A DNA stretch of 64,000 nt, taken from the NCBI GenBank assembly GCA_014359475.1, contig JACIZI010000002.1, positions 124,001-188,000 of the forward strand. Reading direction: 5' to 3'. Shown piece after piece: positions 1 to 8,396 of this stretch. Origin of the DNA: Marinobacter sp. (GTDB lineage: Bacteria > Pseudomonadota > Gammaproteobacteria > Pseudomonadales > Oleiphilaceae). The translations under genes were made by a program, and so were the position numbers. The notes beneath the pieces are model-generated. The model was given only the letters and a program-made list of their open reading frames with translations, searched no databases and was not told the origin of the DNA. Position 1 is the stretch's first letter; each line of letters opens with the position of its first letter.

Positions 1-2
1 TG

Positions 3-755
3 GCCAGCCGTTCGGACTGGTATGCCCCGGGCTCAGAGGTCAGCGACGAATACCGGGACAACCGCGATGCGGCCATGGGGCTGCCATTCAGACACGGAGA
101 GCAAAGCAGGATGAAGGAAACACCGGTCAGCAGGCGGGATGAGTCTGCAGAGGAGCGCAGCCGCCAGCATATCAGCGGTGCACCGTTGCTGCGAGGCATG
201 GACAGCGAGCTGGCATTTGGCGACAGCGATGATATGCGGCTGTTCCTGGAGGAGGCGGGCCAGACCCTCAAAGCAACCGTCCAGGGGCTGCTGGATCTGC
301 ATAGTGGCGAAGACAGCCGACACCAGGCGCTAAGAACCCGGCTGCAACCCATCGAGGATAACCCACTGCGCCTGGGTGAGGACTATCAGCAGACGGTGGA
401 AACCCTGTTTGCCAGCGAGCGCAGCCCCGTCCACCTGTCGGCTCCGTCTGCCGTGGCAGAAAGCCTGCGCAGCCTGCGACATCACCAGATTGCCACCGAA
501 GCGGCGATCCGGGAAGGGCTGGAAGCCATACTGCACGCCTTCTCCCCGGAGGCCCTGCTGCGACGGTTCCATGGTTACCGCCGGGGGCTCAGCCAGAACG
601 AGGAAGAAGGCGCCTGGGCCTGGGAAATGTATCAGCACTATTACCGGGAACTGAGCTCCAGCCGCCAGCAGGGTTTCGAGCGGCTGTTCCGGGAAGTCTT
701 TGAACAGGCTTATGACCATCAACTACGTCAACTGCAAAGGGAGAACTACTCTTGA
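3..755 (+). CDS. tagH: T6SS FHA-domain protein TagH, C-terminal part (5' end outside window)
   Basis: The frame is open from the first full codon of the window, so the gene begins upstream; the internal ATG at 75 is not a credible start. The visible ~250 residues match the C-terminal domain of TagH-type FHA proteins of type VI secretion, a helical region with several Trp/Tyr-rich helices near the end (residues W-A-W-E-M-Y). The phosphothreonine-binding FHA domain expected at the N-terminus is not visible. TagH proteins act in cytoplasmic, phosphorylation-linked control of T6SS assembly. The stop overlaps the TTG start of tssJ by four bases, and tssJ, tssK and tssL follow in the usual order. 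The assignment rests on both the sequence and this context. Confidence 0.85.
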   Translation, partial: ASRSDWYAPGSEVSDEYRDNRDAAMGLPFRHGEQSRMKETPVSRRDESAEERSRQHISGAPLLRGMDSELAFGDSDDMRLFLEEAGQTLKATVQGLLDLHSGEDSRHQALRTRLQPIEDNPLRLGEDYQQTVETLFASERSPVHLSAPSAVAESLRSLRHHQIATEAAIREGLEAILHAFSPEALLRRFHGYRRGLSQNEEEGAWAWEMYQHYYRELSSSRQQGFERLFREVFEQAYDHQLRQLQRENYS

Positions 756-1285
756 AATTCAGCAAATGGAGTTTGCTCGTCATTGTGATGGCCCTGGTCG
801 GCTGCAGCACCCCCTATAACGCTGTCACCAAGACCGCCAAGGTACTCTGGAATCCGGATATTCCGGTGGGTTATCCGGAAGACCTGCCCAGTCGTGTGGA
901 TGTAACCATGCTGGCCGAGCCGAACGTCAACCCGAACGAGTCCATGGCACCGACCCCGGTTTCTTTCCAGATCATCGAACTGACCGACAGTTCCCGCCTG
1001 ATGGCCGCGGATTTCGACCAATTGCTGAGCGAGCTGAAGCCGTCTCTGGGCAAGAACTACGTGGATCACAGTGATTACACCCTGGTTCCCGGCCAGTTCA
1101 AGTTTATCGAGCCGTTCGAGATCAGCGAGGACACCCGGTTTATCGGGGTGATTGCCTTCTATGCCTACCCGAACCTGTCCCAGTGGAAAAAGGTGGTCCG
1201 GGTAGATCCGGTCGGTGGTCGCTATCACCTGCTGGTCAACCTGCGTGAGCGGGAAGTTCAACTGCGTCAATCGGAAGATACCTGA
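752..1285 (+). CDS. tssJ: T6SS outer-membrane lipoprotein TssJ
   Basis: A 177-residue lipoprotein that anchors the TssJLM membrane complex in the outer membrane. A basic start, a hydrophobic stretch and a lipobox (A-L-V-G-C) place the acylated cysteine at residue 18. The rest is the small beta-sandwich typical of TssJ, with the expected length. The start must be the TTG at 752: it overlaps the tagH stop, a purine-rich ribosome site (AAGGGAG) lies about nine bases upstream, and the next Met is already inside the signal peptide. The stop overlaps the tssK ATG (TGATG). Its partner in the periplasm, TssM, is encoded at the end of the same gene run. Confidence 0.93.
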   Translation: MKFSKWSLLVIVMALVGCSTPYNAVTKTAKVLWNPDIPVGYPEDLPSRVDVTMLAEPNVNPNESMAPTPVSFQIIELTDSSRLMAADFDQLLSELKPSLGKNYVDHSDYTLVPGQFKFIEPFEISEDTRFIGVIAFYAYPNLSQWKKVVRVDPVGGRYHLLVNLREREVQLRQSEDT

Positions 1286-2619
1286 TGTCTGCCACAAACC
1301 GAGTGATCTGGAGTGACGGGCTGTTTATCAAACCCCAGCACTTCCAGCAGCAACAACGTTACCTTGAACACCAGATCAGCGAGCGGGCCCTGGCGATCTC
1401 CGATTACCTTTACGGGTTCGCGGATATGGAGCTCAACGCCGAATATCTGAGCTTCGGCCGGATCGGCCTGGTGAGGGCCTCCGGCCTGTTCCCGGACGGC
1501 ACCCGCTTCAGCCTGCCCCAGGACGATGTGATGCCAGAGCCCCTGGAAATCACCGATGCCTCGGTGGCCAACCAGGTGGTCTATCTGGCCCTGCCCCTGG
1601 GCAGCGACAGTCTGCCGGAAGTGGAATGGCCGGATGCGCCGGTGAGCGGGCGGTTCCGGGCGGAGAGCACCGAGATCCGTGACCTGCATTCCATTGACGG
1701 TGATGCCCACAATATCGATATCGCCCGGGTGGCCCCGCGCCTGATGCTGGAACGGGAAGATCGCAGTGCCTATGCCACCCTGGCCATCAGCCGGATTCTG
1801 GAGAAGCGCCCGGACGGCAGTCTGGTGATGGATCCGAATTTCCTGCCTACCATGCTCAGCGTACGGGCCGCGCCCCGGCTGCAGCGTTTTGTGGGGGAAA
1901 TGGCCGGGCTGATGCGTGAGCGGGCGCGCAATATCGCCGAGCGGGTGGGTGCGCCCGGGCAGGGTGGTGTGGCGGACGTGGCGGATTTCATGCTGCTGCA
2001 GATGCTGAACCGCGCCCACCCCCGTTTCATGCACCTGGCGCGGCTGCGTCAGCTGCACCCGGAGCGGCTCTATGAGTGCCTGCTGGAACTGTGCGGGGAA
2101 CTGGTGACCTTTACCGACGAGAACCGGCTGCCCAAAGAATACGCCGCCTACGATCACGACCTGCCGGAGGCCTCTTTCAGCCCGCTGATGCAGGTGCTGC
2201 GCCAGTCCCTCAGCACGGTACTGGAGCCGCGCGCCCTGGCCATCCAGCTGCAGGAACGTCAGTACGGTCTGACTGTGGCACCGCTCCAGGATGCCGGGTT
2301 GATTGGTCAGGCGGAATTCATCCTGGCGGTGAAGGCCGACATGCCGCTGGACGATCTGCGCAAGCAGTTTGTGCAGCAGTGCAAGGTCGCCTCTGTGGAG
2401 AAGATCCGCGATCTGATCAGCCTGCAGTTGCCGGGCATTCCGTTGTCGCCACTGCCGGTGGCACCGCGCCAGTTGCCCTACCACGCAGGCTTTGTCTATT
2501 TCCGTCTGGACGAGCAGAGCCAGGCCTGGCAAATGCTGGATAACGCCAGTGGTTTCGCATTCCACGTGGCGGGCAGCTTCCCGGGCATGGAAATGCAGTT
2601 CTGGGCCATCAGGAGCTAA
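1285..2619 (+). CDS. tssK: T6SS baseplate subunit TssK
   Basis: A 444-residue protein, normal for TssK. The N-terminus (I-W-S-D-G-L-F-I-K-P-Q-H-F-Q) is the family's strongest signature. TssK trimers connect the TssEFG baseplate wedges to the cytoplasmic domains of TssL and TssM. The gene overlaps the tssJ stop by one base and is followed three bases later by tssL, so the three are almost certainly translated from one message. I see no frameshift or missing region. Confidence 0.96.
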   Translation: MSATNRVIWSDGLFIKPQHFQQQQRYLEHQISERALAISDYLYGFADMELNAEYLSFGRIGLVRASGLFPDGTRFSLPQDDVMPEPLEITDASVANQVVYLALPLGSDSLPEVEWPDAPVSGRFRAESTEIRDLHSIDGDAHNIDIARVAPRLMLEREDRSAYATLAISRILEKRPDGSLVMDPNFLPTMLSVRAAPRLQRFVGEMAGLMRERARNIAERVGAPGQGGVADVADFMLLQMLNRAHPRFMHLARLRQLHPERLYECLLELCGELVTFTDENRLPKEYAAYDHDLPEASFSPLMQVLRQSLSTVLEPRALAIQLQERQYGLTVAPLQDAGLIGQAEFILAVKADMPLDDLRKQFVQQCKVASVEKIRDLISLQLPGIPLSPLPVAPRQLPYHAGFVYFRLDEQSQAWQMLDNASGFAFHVAGSFPGMEMQFWAIRS

Positions 2620-2622
2620 GTC

Positions 2623-3450
2623 ATGGCAGATGCAGAGTTAATGGACATGGCGGAACGTAATGCCAATGCCGGTCAGGATACCGTCGATTTCGACCAGCTC
2701 ATGTTCAGCAACCAGCCGGCTGAGGCCGGCCCGGTCGGCCCGGAAGCCGGTGGTTTCCAGCTGCGGGGCCTGCAGAATAACCGGCTGACGGATGCTGCCA
2801 CACCGTTGCTCGGGCTGGTGTTGCGGGTGCGACGGCTGGCGGACAACGACAGTGTCGAGCGTCTTTACCGGCAGGTGGTGGATGAGGTGGCCGCCATCGA
2901 CCGGGAACTGGTGGAGCAGGGCTATGAACGCCCCACCCTGGTGGCTTACCGCTACGTGCTCTGTGCCTTTATCGACGAGGCGGTACTGGGGACCGACTGG
3001 GGTGCCCACAGTGTCTGGTCGCAGCATTCCCTGTTGTCGCGGTTCCATAACGAAACCTGGGGCGGCGAGAAGGTGTTTGCCATTCTCGCCCGCATGGAGC
3101 GGGAGCCGGAACGCTACCGGGAGATGCTGGAGTTTATCTACCTGTGCCTGTGCCTGGGTTTTGAAGGCCGTTACAAGGTCATGGACAACGGCCGGGAAGA
3201 ATACGAAGAGGTTATCCGTGGGCTTTACGAGCAGCTGCGCGACCTGCGTGGTGATGACGATCCGCAGCCGCTCACCGGGCCCCTGGACAACGTGGTGCCA
3301 GCCCGCAACCGGCTGCGTACCGGCCTGCCCCTGTGGGGCATTGGTGGCCTTTTCGTGGCGGCCATGGTGGGTGTTTACATGCTTTACAGCAACGCGCTGG
3401 ATGAACGCATCAGGGATGTGATCCGCGTACTGGAACAACTCCCGAAATAA
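2623..3450 (+). CDS. tssL: T6SS inner-membrane protein TssL (DotU/IcmH type)
   Basis: A 275-residue protein with the DotU fold: a cytoplasmic helical domain (L-C-A-F-I-D-E-A-V-L around residue 120 and a C-L-G-F-E-G-R-Y-K motif near 185), followed by one transmembrane segment at about 234-255. It stops soon after the membrane helix, so it is the short form without the C-terminal OmpA-like peptidoglycan-binding domain found in some TssL proteins. Peptidoglycan anchoring would have to come from another protein. It works with TssJ and TssM as the membrane core, and an upstream GGAG supports the ATG start. Confidence 0.95.
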   Translation: MADAELMDMAERNANAGQDTVDFDQLMFSNQPAEAGPVGPEAGGFQLRGLQNNRLTDAATPLLGLVLRVRRLADNDSVERLYRQVVDEVAAIDRELVEQGYERPTLVAYRYVLCAFIDEAVLGTDWGAHSVWSQHSLLSRFHNETWGGEKVFAILARMEREPERYREMLEFIYLCLCLGFEGRYKVMDNGREEYEEVIRGLYEQLRDLRGDDDPQPLTGPLDNVVPARNRLRTGLPLWGIGGLFVAAMVGVYMLYSNALDERIRDVIRVLEQLPK

Positions 3451-3460
3451 GGAGATCACT

Positions 3461-6109
3461 GTGATTCGGGTAGAACTGCCGGCGCTGATCGGGCGCCTCA
3501 ACGATATTGCACGTCAGAGCCTGGAATCCTCCGCGGCCCTTTGTATCAGCCGTCAGGGCGCGGAAATAACGCCTGCGCATCTGCTGTTCAAGCTGCTGGA
3601 AACGCCGTTTTCCGACGTGCGTCAGATTCTGGAAAAGACCGGTGTCGATTACCGGCAGCTGCAGGCACTGACAGGAGACAGCCTGAGCGGCGAGCCCCGG
3701 AGTGCGGAGCCATATCCTTCCTTCTCGCCATTGCTGATTGACCTGTTGCAGGATGCCTGGTTGCTGGCCTCCACCGAACTGGGGCACAGCCAGCTGCGGT
3801 CCGGTGCCATCATGCTGGCGCTGTTGCTCAATGCCGACCGGTATCTGCTGCCCTCCGTTACCCGGCCGCTGGCAGACATCAACCGGGAACAGGTCCGCAA
3901 GCGTTTCGATGCCATGACTGACGGGTCCGTGGAACAACCGAAGCACGAAGACGGTCCGCGCAAGGCACCGGCAGCCCCGTCCGATATGGACCCGCTGAAA
4001 AAGTACGCCACCGATTTCACCCGCCTGGCCCGGGAGGAGAAGCTGGATCCGGTGGTCTGCCGGGATCCGGAAATCGACCAGATGATCGATATCCTGTGTC
4101 GTCGCCGCAAGAACAACCCGATTGTGGTGGGCGATGCCGGCGTGGGTAAAAGCGCCGTGGTGGAAGGCCTGGCACTGCGTATTGTGGCCGGCGACGTGCC
4201 GGAGCGTCTGCGGGGCGTGGAACTCTGGACCCTGGATATGGGGGCACTGCAGGCCGGTGCCTCGGTCAAGGGTGAGTTCGAGAAGCGTCTCAAGGGTGTT
4301 ATCGAGGCGGTCAAGGGATCGCCCATCCCGATCATCCTGTTCATCGACGAGGCCCACACCATTATCGGTGCCGGTAACGCCGAGGGTGGTGCGGATGCGG
4401 CCAACCTGCTGAAGCCGGCGCTGGCCCGGGGTGAGTTACGCACCATTGCCGCCACCACCTGGCGGGAATACAAAAAATATTTCGAGAAGGACCCGGCCCT
4501 GAGTCGTCGTTTCCAGCCGGTGGCACTGGATGAGCCGACACCCTCGGAAGCCGTGCATATCCTGCGGGGACTACGCGCGGTCTATGAAAAATCCCATCAG
4601 GTGCTGATTGCGGACAGTGCGCTGAAAGCTGCGGCGGAAATGTCCGCCCGCTATCTGGCCGGTCGTCAGCTGCCGGACAAGGCGATCGACGTGCTGGACA
4701 CCGCCTGCGCCCGGGTCAGCCTCAATCTGACCACGCCGCCCCGCCGGCTCAGTCATGTCCGGAGCCAGTTGCACCAGCTGGGCATGGAACAGGAAATGAT
4801 TGGTCGCGAGCATATCCTGGGCCAGAGCGTCGACAGCGAACGGGAAGCCGAACTGGCGGAACGCATTAATGCCCTGCAGACCGAAGCGGAAGCACTGGAA
4901 CAGAGCTGGAACGACCAGCGCGACCTGGTGGCGCGGCTGGTGAACATTCGCGAGCAGTTGCTGGCGGATGAGCAGCAAGAAGGCGGCGAGTCCGACGAAG
5001 TCCGCGCGGAAACCGTGGAAGCCGGTCTCACTGAGGAGCGCCCGGACCTGCGCAGCGAGGCGGCGGCTATCGAGCATGAGCTGGAAGCGCTGCAGCAGGA
5101 TGAACCGCTGGTGCACGCCCGGGTGGATGCCCGTCAGGTGGCGGAAGTCATTGCCGACTGGACCGGTATCCCGGTTAATCGCATGACCGTGGACGAGCTG
5201 GACAGGATCACCCGTCTGCCGGAGTTCCTGCATCAGCACATCAAGGGCCAGGACACCGCTATACAGTGCCTGCACCGGCACCTGCTGACGGCCCGCGCCG
5301 ACCTGCGCCGCCCGGGGCGACCGCTGGGAGCCTTCCTGCTGGTGGGCCCCAGTGGTGTGGGCAAGACCGAAACCGTGGTGCAACTGTCCGAGCTGCTGTA
5401 CGGCGGCCAGCAGTTCCTGACCACCATCAACATGTCCGAGTACCAGGAAAAACACACGGTTTCCCGGTTGATCGGTTCGCCCCCCGGCTATGTGGGCTTT
5501 GGCGAGGGCGGCGTGCTCACCGAGGCGATCCGCCAGAAGCCTTATTCCGTGGTACTGCTGGACGAAGTGGAAAAAGCCCACCCGGAAGTCCTCAATCTGT
5601 TCTACCAGGCCTTCGACAAGGGCGAACTGGCGGACGGTGAAGGCCGTCTGATCGACTGCAAGAACCTGGTGTTCTTCCTCACCTCCAACCTGGGTTTCCA
5701 GACCATCGTCAATCATGCGGAGGAACCGGAGAAGATCGAAGAGGCCCTCTACCCGGAGCTGGCGGACTTCTTCAAGCCGGCTCTGCTGGCCCGGATGGAA
5801 GTGGTGCCTTATCTGCCCCTGGGCGAAGACACCCTGAACCGGATTGTCGGTGACAAACTGGAACGGCTCGCCAGCCAGATCCAGCAGCGTTACCACACCG
5901 AGGTGGAGCTGGAAGAGGGGCTGGTGGAAGCCATCCGCAGCCGTGCCACCCGAAGTGAAAACGGCGCGCGGATGCTGGAATCCATCATTGAGGGCGAATT
6001 GCTGCCGCCGGTCTCTCTGGCATTGCTGGAGAAACTGGCCGCCAGGGAACCGGTCACCCGTGTGCGCCTGGGCGTGGCAGACAACCGCTTCACCGGAACG
6101 GTGTGCTGA
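3461..6109 (+). CDS. tssH: T6SS AAA+ ATPase ClpV (TssH)
   Basis: An 882-residue double-ring AAA+ unfoldase that disassembles contracted TssBC sheaths for reuse. It has a Clp-N domain, a first Walker A (G-D-A-G-V-G-K-S, about residue 222) with Walker B (L-F-I-D-E-A-H), a coiled middle domain near 430-560 rich in Glu, Gln and Leu, and a second Walker A (G-P-S-G-V-G-K-T, about 627-634) with V-L-L-D-E-V-E-K. The start is a GTG preceded by AAGGAG at a good distance, ten bases after tssL. The N-terminus (I-R-V-E-L-P-A-L-I-G-R-L-N) is the ClpV rather than ClpB form. Confidence 0.96.
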   Translation: MIRVELPALIGRLNDIARQSLESSAALCISRQGAEITPAHLLFKLLETPFSDVRQILEKTGVDYRQLQALTGDSLSGEPRSAEPYPSFSPLLIDLLQDAWLLASTELGHSQLRSGAIMLALLLNADRYLLPSVTRPLADINREQVRKRFDAMTDGSVEQPKHEDGPRKAPAAPSDMDPLKKYATDFTRLAREEKLDPVVCRDPEIDQMIDILCRRRKNNPIVVGDAGVGKSAVVEGLALRIVAGDVPERLRGVELWTLDMGALQAGASVKGEFEKRLKGVIEAVKGSPIPIILFIDEAHTIIGAGNAEGGADAANLLKPALARGELRTIAATTWREYKKYFEKDPALSRRFQPVALDEPTPSEAVHILRGLRAVYEKSHQVLIADSALKAAAEMSARYLAGRQLPDKAIDVLDTACARVSLNLTTPPRRLSHVRSQLHQLGMEQEMIGREHILGQSVDSEREAELAERINALQTEAEALEQSWNDQRDLVARLVNIREQLLADEQQEGGESDEVRAETVEAGLTEERPDLRSEAAAIEHELEALQQDEPLVHARVDARQVAEVIADWTGIPVNRMTVDELDRITRLPEFLHQHIKGQDTAIQCLHRHLLTARADLRRPGRPLGAFLLVGPSGVGKTETVVQLSELLYGGQQFLTTINMSEYQEKHTVSRLIGSPPGYVGFGEGGVLTEAIRQKPYSVVLLDEVEKAHPEVLNLFYQAFDKGELADGEGRLIDCKNLVFFLTSNLGFQTIVNHAEEPEKIEEALYPELADFFKPALLARMEVVPYLPLGEDTLNRIVGDKLERLASQIQQRYHTEVELEEGLVEAIRSRATRSENGARMLESIIEGELLPPVSLALLEKLAAREPVTRVRLGVADNRFTGTVC

Positions 6110-6119
6110 GGGGACCGAC

Positions 6120-7691
6120 ATGGGACGGATGCAGATGGAGCTGCACACCGGGATTGAACTTGCGGTGGAGCTGATCCGGCAGGAAAACCTGCCAGCCCTG
6201 CTGTGTACCGCCACCTCGCAGCTGGAGCGGGCCTTTGGTCTGCGCCGCTGCTGGGCGCTGGAGCTGGACCTGAGCGGGCGCACGCTGCATTGCTCAGCGC
6301 TGGGTGAGGCGGGGGAGTTCGACTGTGATGATTTCACTCATCCCTTTGCCCATCTGCTGCAGACCGGCCAGGCGCGACACTTGTCCCGGGCGGCCAGCTA
6401 CCGGCTCGACCACCCGGGTTTCCAGGCTTTGATCGATGCCAGTGACCGGCCTGCGTCCCTGTGGCTGGAGCCCCTGAAAGGGGAAGACAGCCGGGTGCTG
6501 GGTGTTCTGGTACTGGCAGCGGATGAGTCGGATTGGGACGGGATCACCGGTCAGCCCCTGTACAGCGGCCTGCGTACCCTGCTGGTGCACCAGTGGGTGA
6601 GCCAGTTGCAGAGCCGGGACCAGGTCTGGCAGCGCCGCATGCTGAAGCGCTCACTGGACCATCTGCACGATGCCGAGGTGCTGCGCCAGCATTGTGACCA
6701 GCTCGCCACCACTCTGGTGGGGCCTTCCCGGGCCATGACGGACCTGCGCGCCCAGATTGTCCGGGCTGCCGGGAGTCAGTTGTCGGTGCTGGTGCAGGGG
6801 GAAACCGGTTGCGGCAAGGATCTGGTGGCCCGGGGCATCCACGATTTTTCCGAGCGGTCCCGGGGACCGCTGGTCGTTGTGAACTGTGCAGCGATTCCGG
6901 ATTCGTTGCTGGAAAGTGAATTATTCGGCCATGTCAAAGGGGCCTTTTCCGGAGCCGACAAGGCCAAGGACGGACTGCTGGCCCAGGCGGATGGCGGCAC
7001 CCTGTTCCTGGATGAAATCGGCGACATGCCACTGGCGCTGCAGTCGAAATTGTTGCGGGTTCTGGAAACACGGCGGTTCCGGCCGCTCGGGGCGCAGCAG
7101 GAATTGCAGTCGGACTTCCGGCTGGTGGCCGCTACCCACCAGCCCCTGCAGGAAACCATGAAGGAAGGCCGCTTCCGGCGGGACCTTTTCTACCGGCTCA
7201 GCCAGTTTCCATTGCGGGTGCTGCCCCTGAGAGAGCGGAGCGATGATCTTGAAGCCCTGTGCCGTCACTTCATCGCCCGCTACAAGGAACGGGAAGGACA
7301 CGGCCCCATGGGCATCAGCAGTCACGCCCTGCTGGCTCTGTCCGGCTATACCTTTCCCGGCAATGTGCGGGAGCTGCGCAACATGATCGAGTTTGCCTGC
7401 CTGCAGACTCCGCAAGGGGGGGATATCCAGCCTGACATGTTGCGACTGGACGAGTCAGCACCGGTGCCGGCTGAAACCTTGACGGGTGTCGGGGCAATGC
7501 TGCAGGGGCTGCCGGATCCGTCCGGTATACGGGATTTGCGGGCGGCAGCCCAGGCCTTTGAAGCGGCGGTGATCCGCGAACGGCTGAAACAGTACCACGG
7601 CAATCGTGCCCAGGCGGCGGAGAGTCTCGGCCTGCCCAAGCGCACTCTGGCCCATAAATGTCTGAAGTATCAGGTATCTGAAAGTCTATGA
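6120..7691 (+). CDS. vasH: Sigma-54-dependent T6SS transcriptional activator (VasH-like)
   Basis: A 523-residue enhancer-binding protein: a GAF-like N-terminal sensor domain (about 1-170), then the AAA+ sigma-54 interaction domain with Walker A (G-E-T-G-C-G-K-D, near 228-235), the sigma-54-contacting G-A-F-S-G-A loop (near 273) and F-L-D-E-I-G-D, and a C-terminal Fis-type helix-turn-helix. The frame is open further upstream inside tssH, but the ATG at 6120 has a GAGGGG ribosome site and gives the family length. Its place directly after clpV matches VasH of Vibrio cholerae, which activates hcp operons with RpoN. Regulation of the missing hcp genes is an inference. Confidence 0.92.
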   Translation: MGRMQMELHTGIELAVELIRQENLPALLCTATSQLERAFGLRRCWALELDLSGRTLHCSALGEAGEFDCDDFTHPFAHLLQTGQARHLSRAASYRLDHPGFQALIDASDRPASLWLEPLKGEDSRVLGVLVLAADESDWDGITGQPLYSGLRTLLVHQWVSQLQSRDQVWQRRMLKRSLDHLHDAEVLRQHCDQLATTLVGPSRAMTDLRAQIVRAAGSQLSVLVQGETGCGKDLVARGIHDFSERSRGPLVVVNCAAIPDSLLESELFGHVKGAFSGADKAKDGLLAQADGGTLFLDEIGDMPLALQSKLLRVLETRRFRPLGAQQELQSDFRLVAATHQPLQETMKEGRFRRDLFYRLSQFPLRVLPLRERSDDLEALCRHFIARYKEREGHGPMGISSHALLALSGYTFPGNVRELRNMIEFACLQTPQGGDIQPDMLRLDESAPVPAETLTGVGAMLQGLPDPSGIRDLRAAAQAFEAAVIRERLKQYHGNRAQAAESLGLPKRTLAHKCLKYQVSESL

Positions 7692-8353
7692 AGTGTCATC
7701 TGAAAAACCGGACTGCACCCTGGCTGATGTCGGCAGGCCTGCTGGCAACCTCTTTGCCGTCGGTGTCCGCCGACCAGCAGGTCTTGCTGGAGCAGGCCCG
7801 TGACTGTACCAGCGAAACCCGTCGCCTCGAACGGCTGGCCTGTTTCGATCGGGTCTTCCACACACCACTGGCGGATGCGAAGCGACAGGTCAAAGAAACC
7901 CTCCGCCCGGAGAGCTGGCGCCAGGCCTACCGGCAGGAGGACGAGCGCCGTCCTGGGCAGGGGCCGATATACCGCAACACCGGCGCACTGGCGGGCCATA
8001 TGATTACCATTCCCGCCCTGGGTACCCGGCCACCCCGGCCGTTACTGGCCCTGCAGTGCCACAACAACATCACCGAGCTGTCGGTATTGCTGCCTGAGGC
8101 GGTGCGCAGTGAACGTCTGAGGCTGTCCTTCGATGGCGATTACAGTGGTGACCCGGGCCTCTGGAGAGTGCGGGATGATGGTTTTGTCGTGAGTGCCGGT
8201 CGTGGCCTGCCTTCCATCCGCATGGCCCGCGGATTGGCCGCGTTGCAGGACACCGAGCTGAGTGCGGATAACCGTCAGCTGGACGGGCTGATGTTTGATC
8301 TGGCGGGGCTGGACCAGGCCATGAAGCCACTGCGTAAATCCTGCGGCTGGTAA
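7688..8353 (+). CDS. tagO: T6SS-associated periplasmic protein TagO/VasI family
   Basis: A 221-residue protein starting in an ATGA overlap with the activator stop. A cleavable signal peptide is visible (basic start, W-L-M-S-A-G-L-L-A-T, cleavage near residue 28). Next comes a motif resembling C-x-S/E-x3-R-L-x-C-F-D (C-T-S-E-T-R-R-L-E-R-L-A-C-F-D) and a C-terminal domain ending in C-G-W. This Cys-containing layout is that of VasI/TagO, an accessory protein often found between vasH and tssA. Its precise biochemical function is poorly defined. The two N-terminal cysteines may form a disulphide. Confidence 0.82.
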   Translation: MKCHLKNRTAPWLMSAGLLATSLPSVSADQQVLLEQARDCTSETRRLERLACFDRVFHTPLADAKRQVKETLRPESWRQAYRQEDERRPGQGPIYRNTGALAGHMITIPALGTRPPRPLLALQCHNNITELSVLLPEAVRSERLRLSFDGDYSGDPGLWRVRDDGFVVSAGRGLPSIRMARGLAALQDTELSADNRQLDGLMFDLAGLDQAMKPLRKSCGW

Positions 8354-8365
8354 GGCGGGCGACCC

Positions 8366-8383
8366 ATGTATTGCATGTATTGC
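8366..8383 (+). repeat. Tandem 9-bp repeat (two copies of ATGTATTGC)
   Basis: Two perfect, adjacent 9-base copies lie in the 43-base gap before tssA, just ahead of the AAGAGG ribosome site. Being a multiple of three they also create a tiny Cys-rich reading frame (M-Y-C-M-Y-C-K-R-C-D-A-G-R, stop at 8410) that runs into tssA. I see no evidence that this is translated. A copy-number change here would shift the spacing upstream of tssA without a frameshift. Confidence 0.8.
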
Positions 8384-8396
8384 AAGAGGTGTGACG

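Noticed and set aside
4571-6337. 588-codon open frame antisense to clpV and vasH
   Set aside because: Crosses two well-supported genes, has a low-complexity composition and no ribosome site; an artefact of codon bias.
6120-7691. Longer start for the sigma-54 activator inside clpV (from 5844)
   Set aside because: The extra 92 residues are clpV sequence read in another frame; the ATG at 6120 has a ribosome site and fits the family length.
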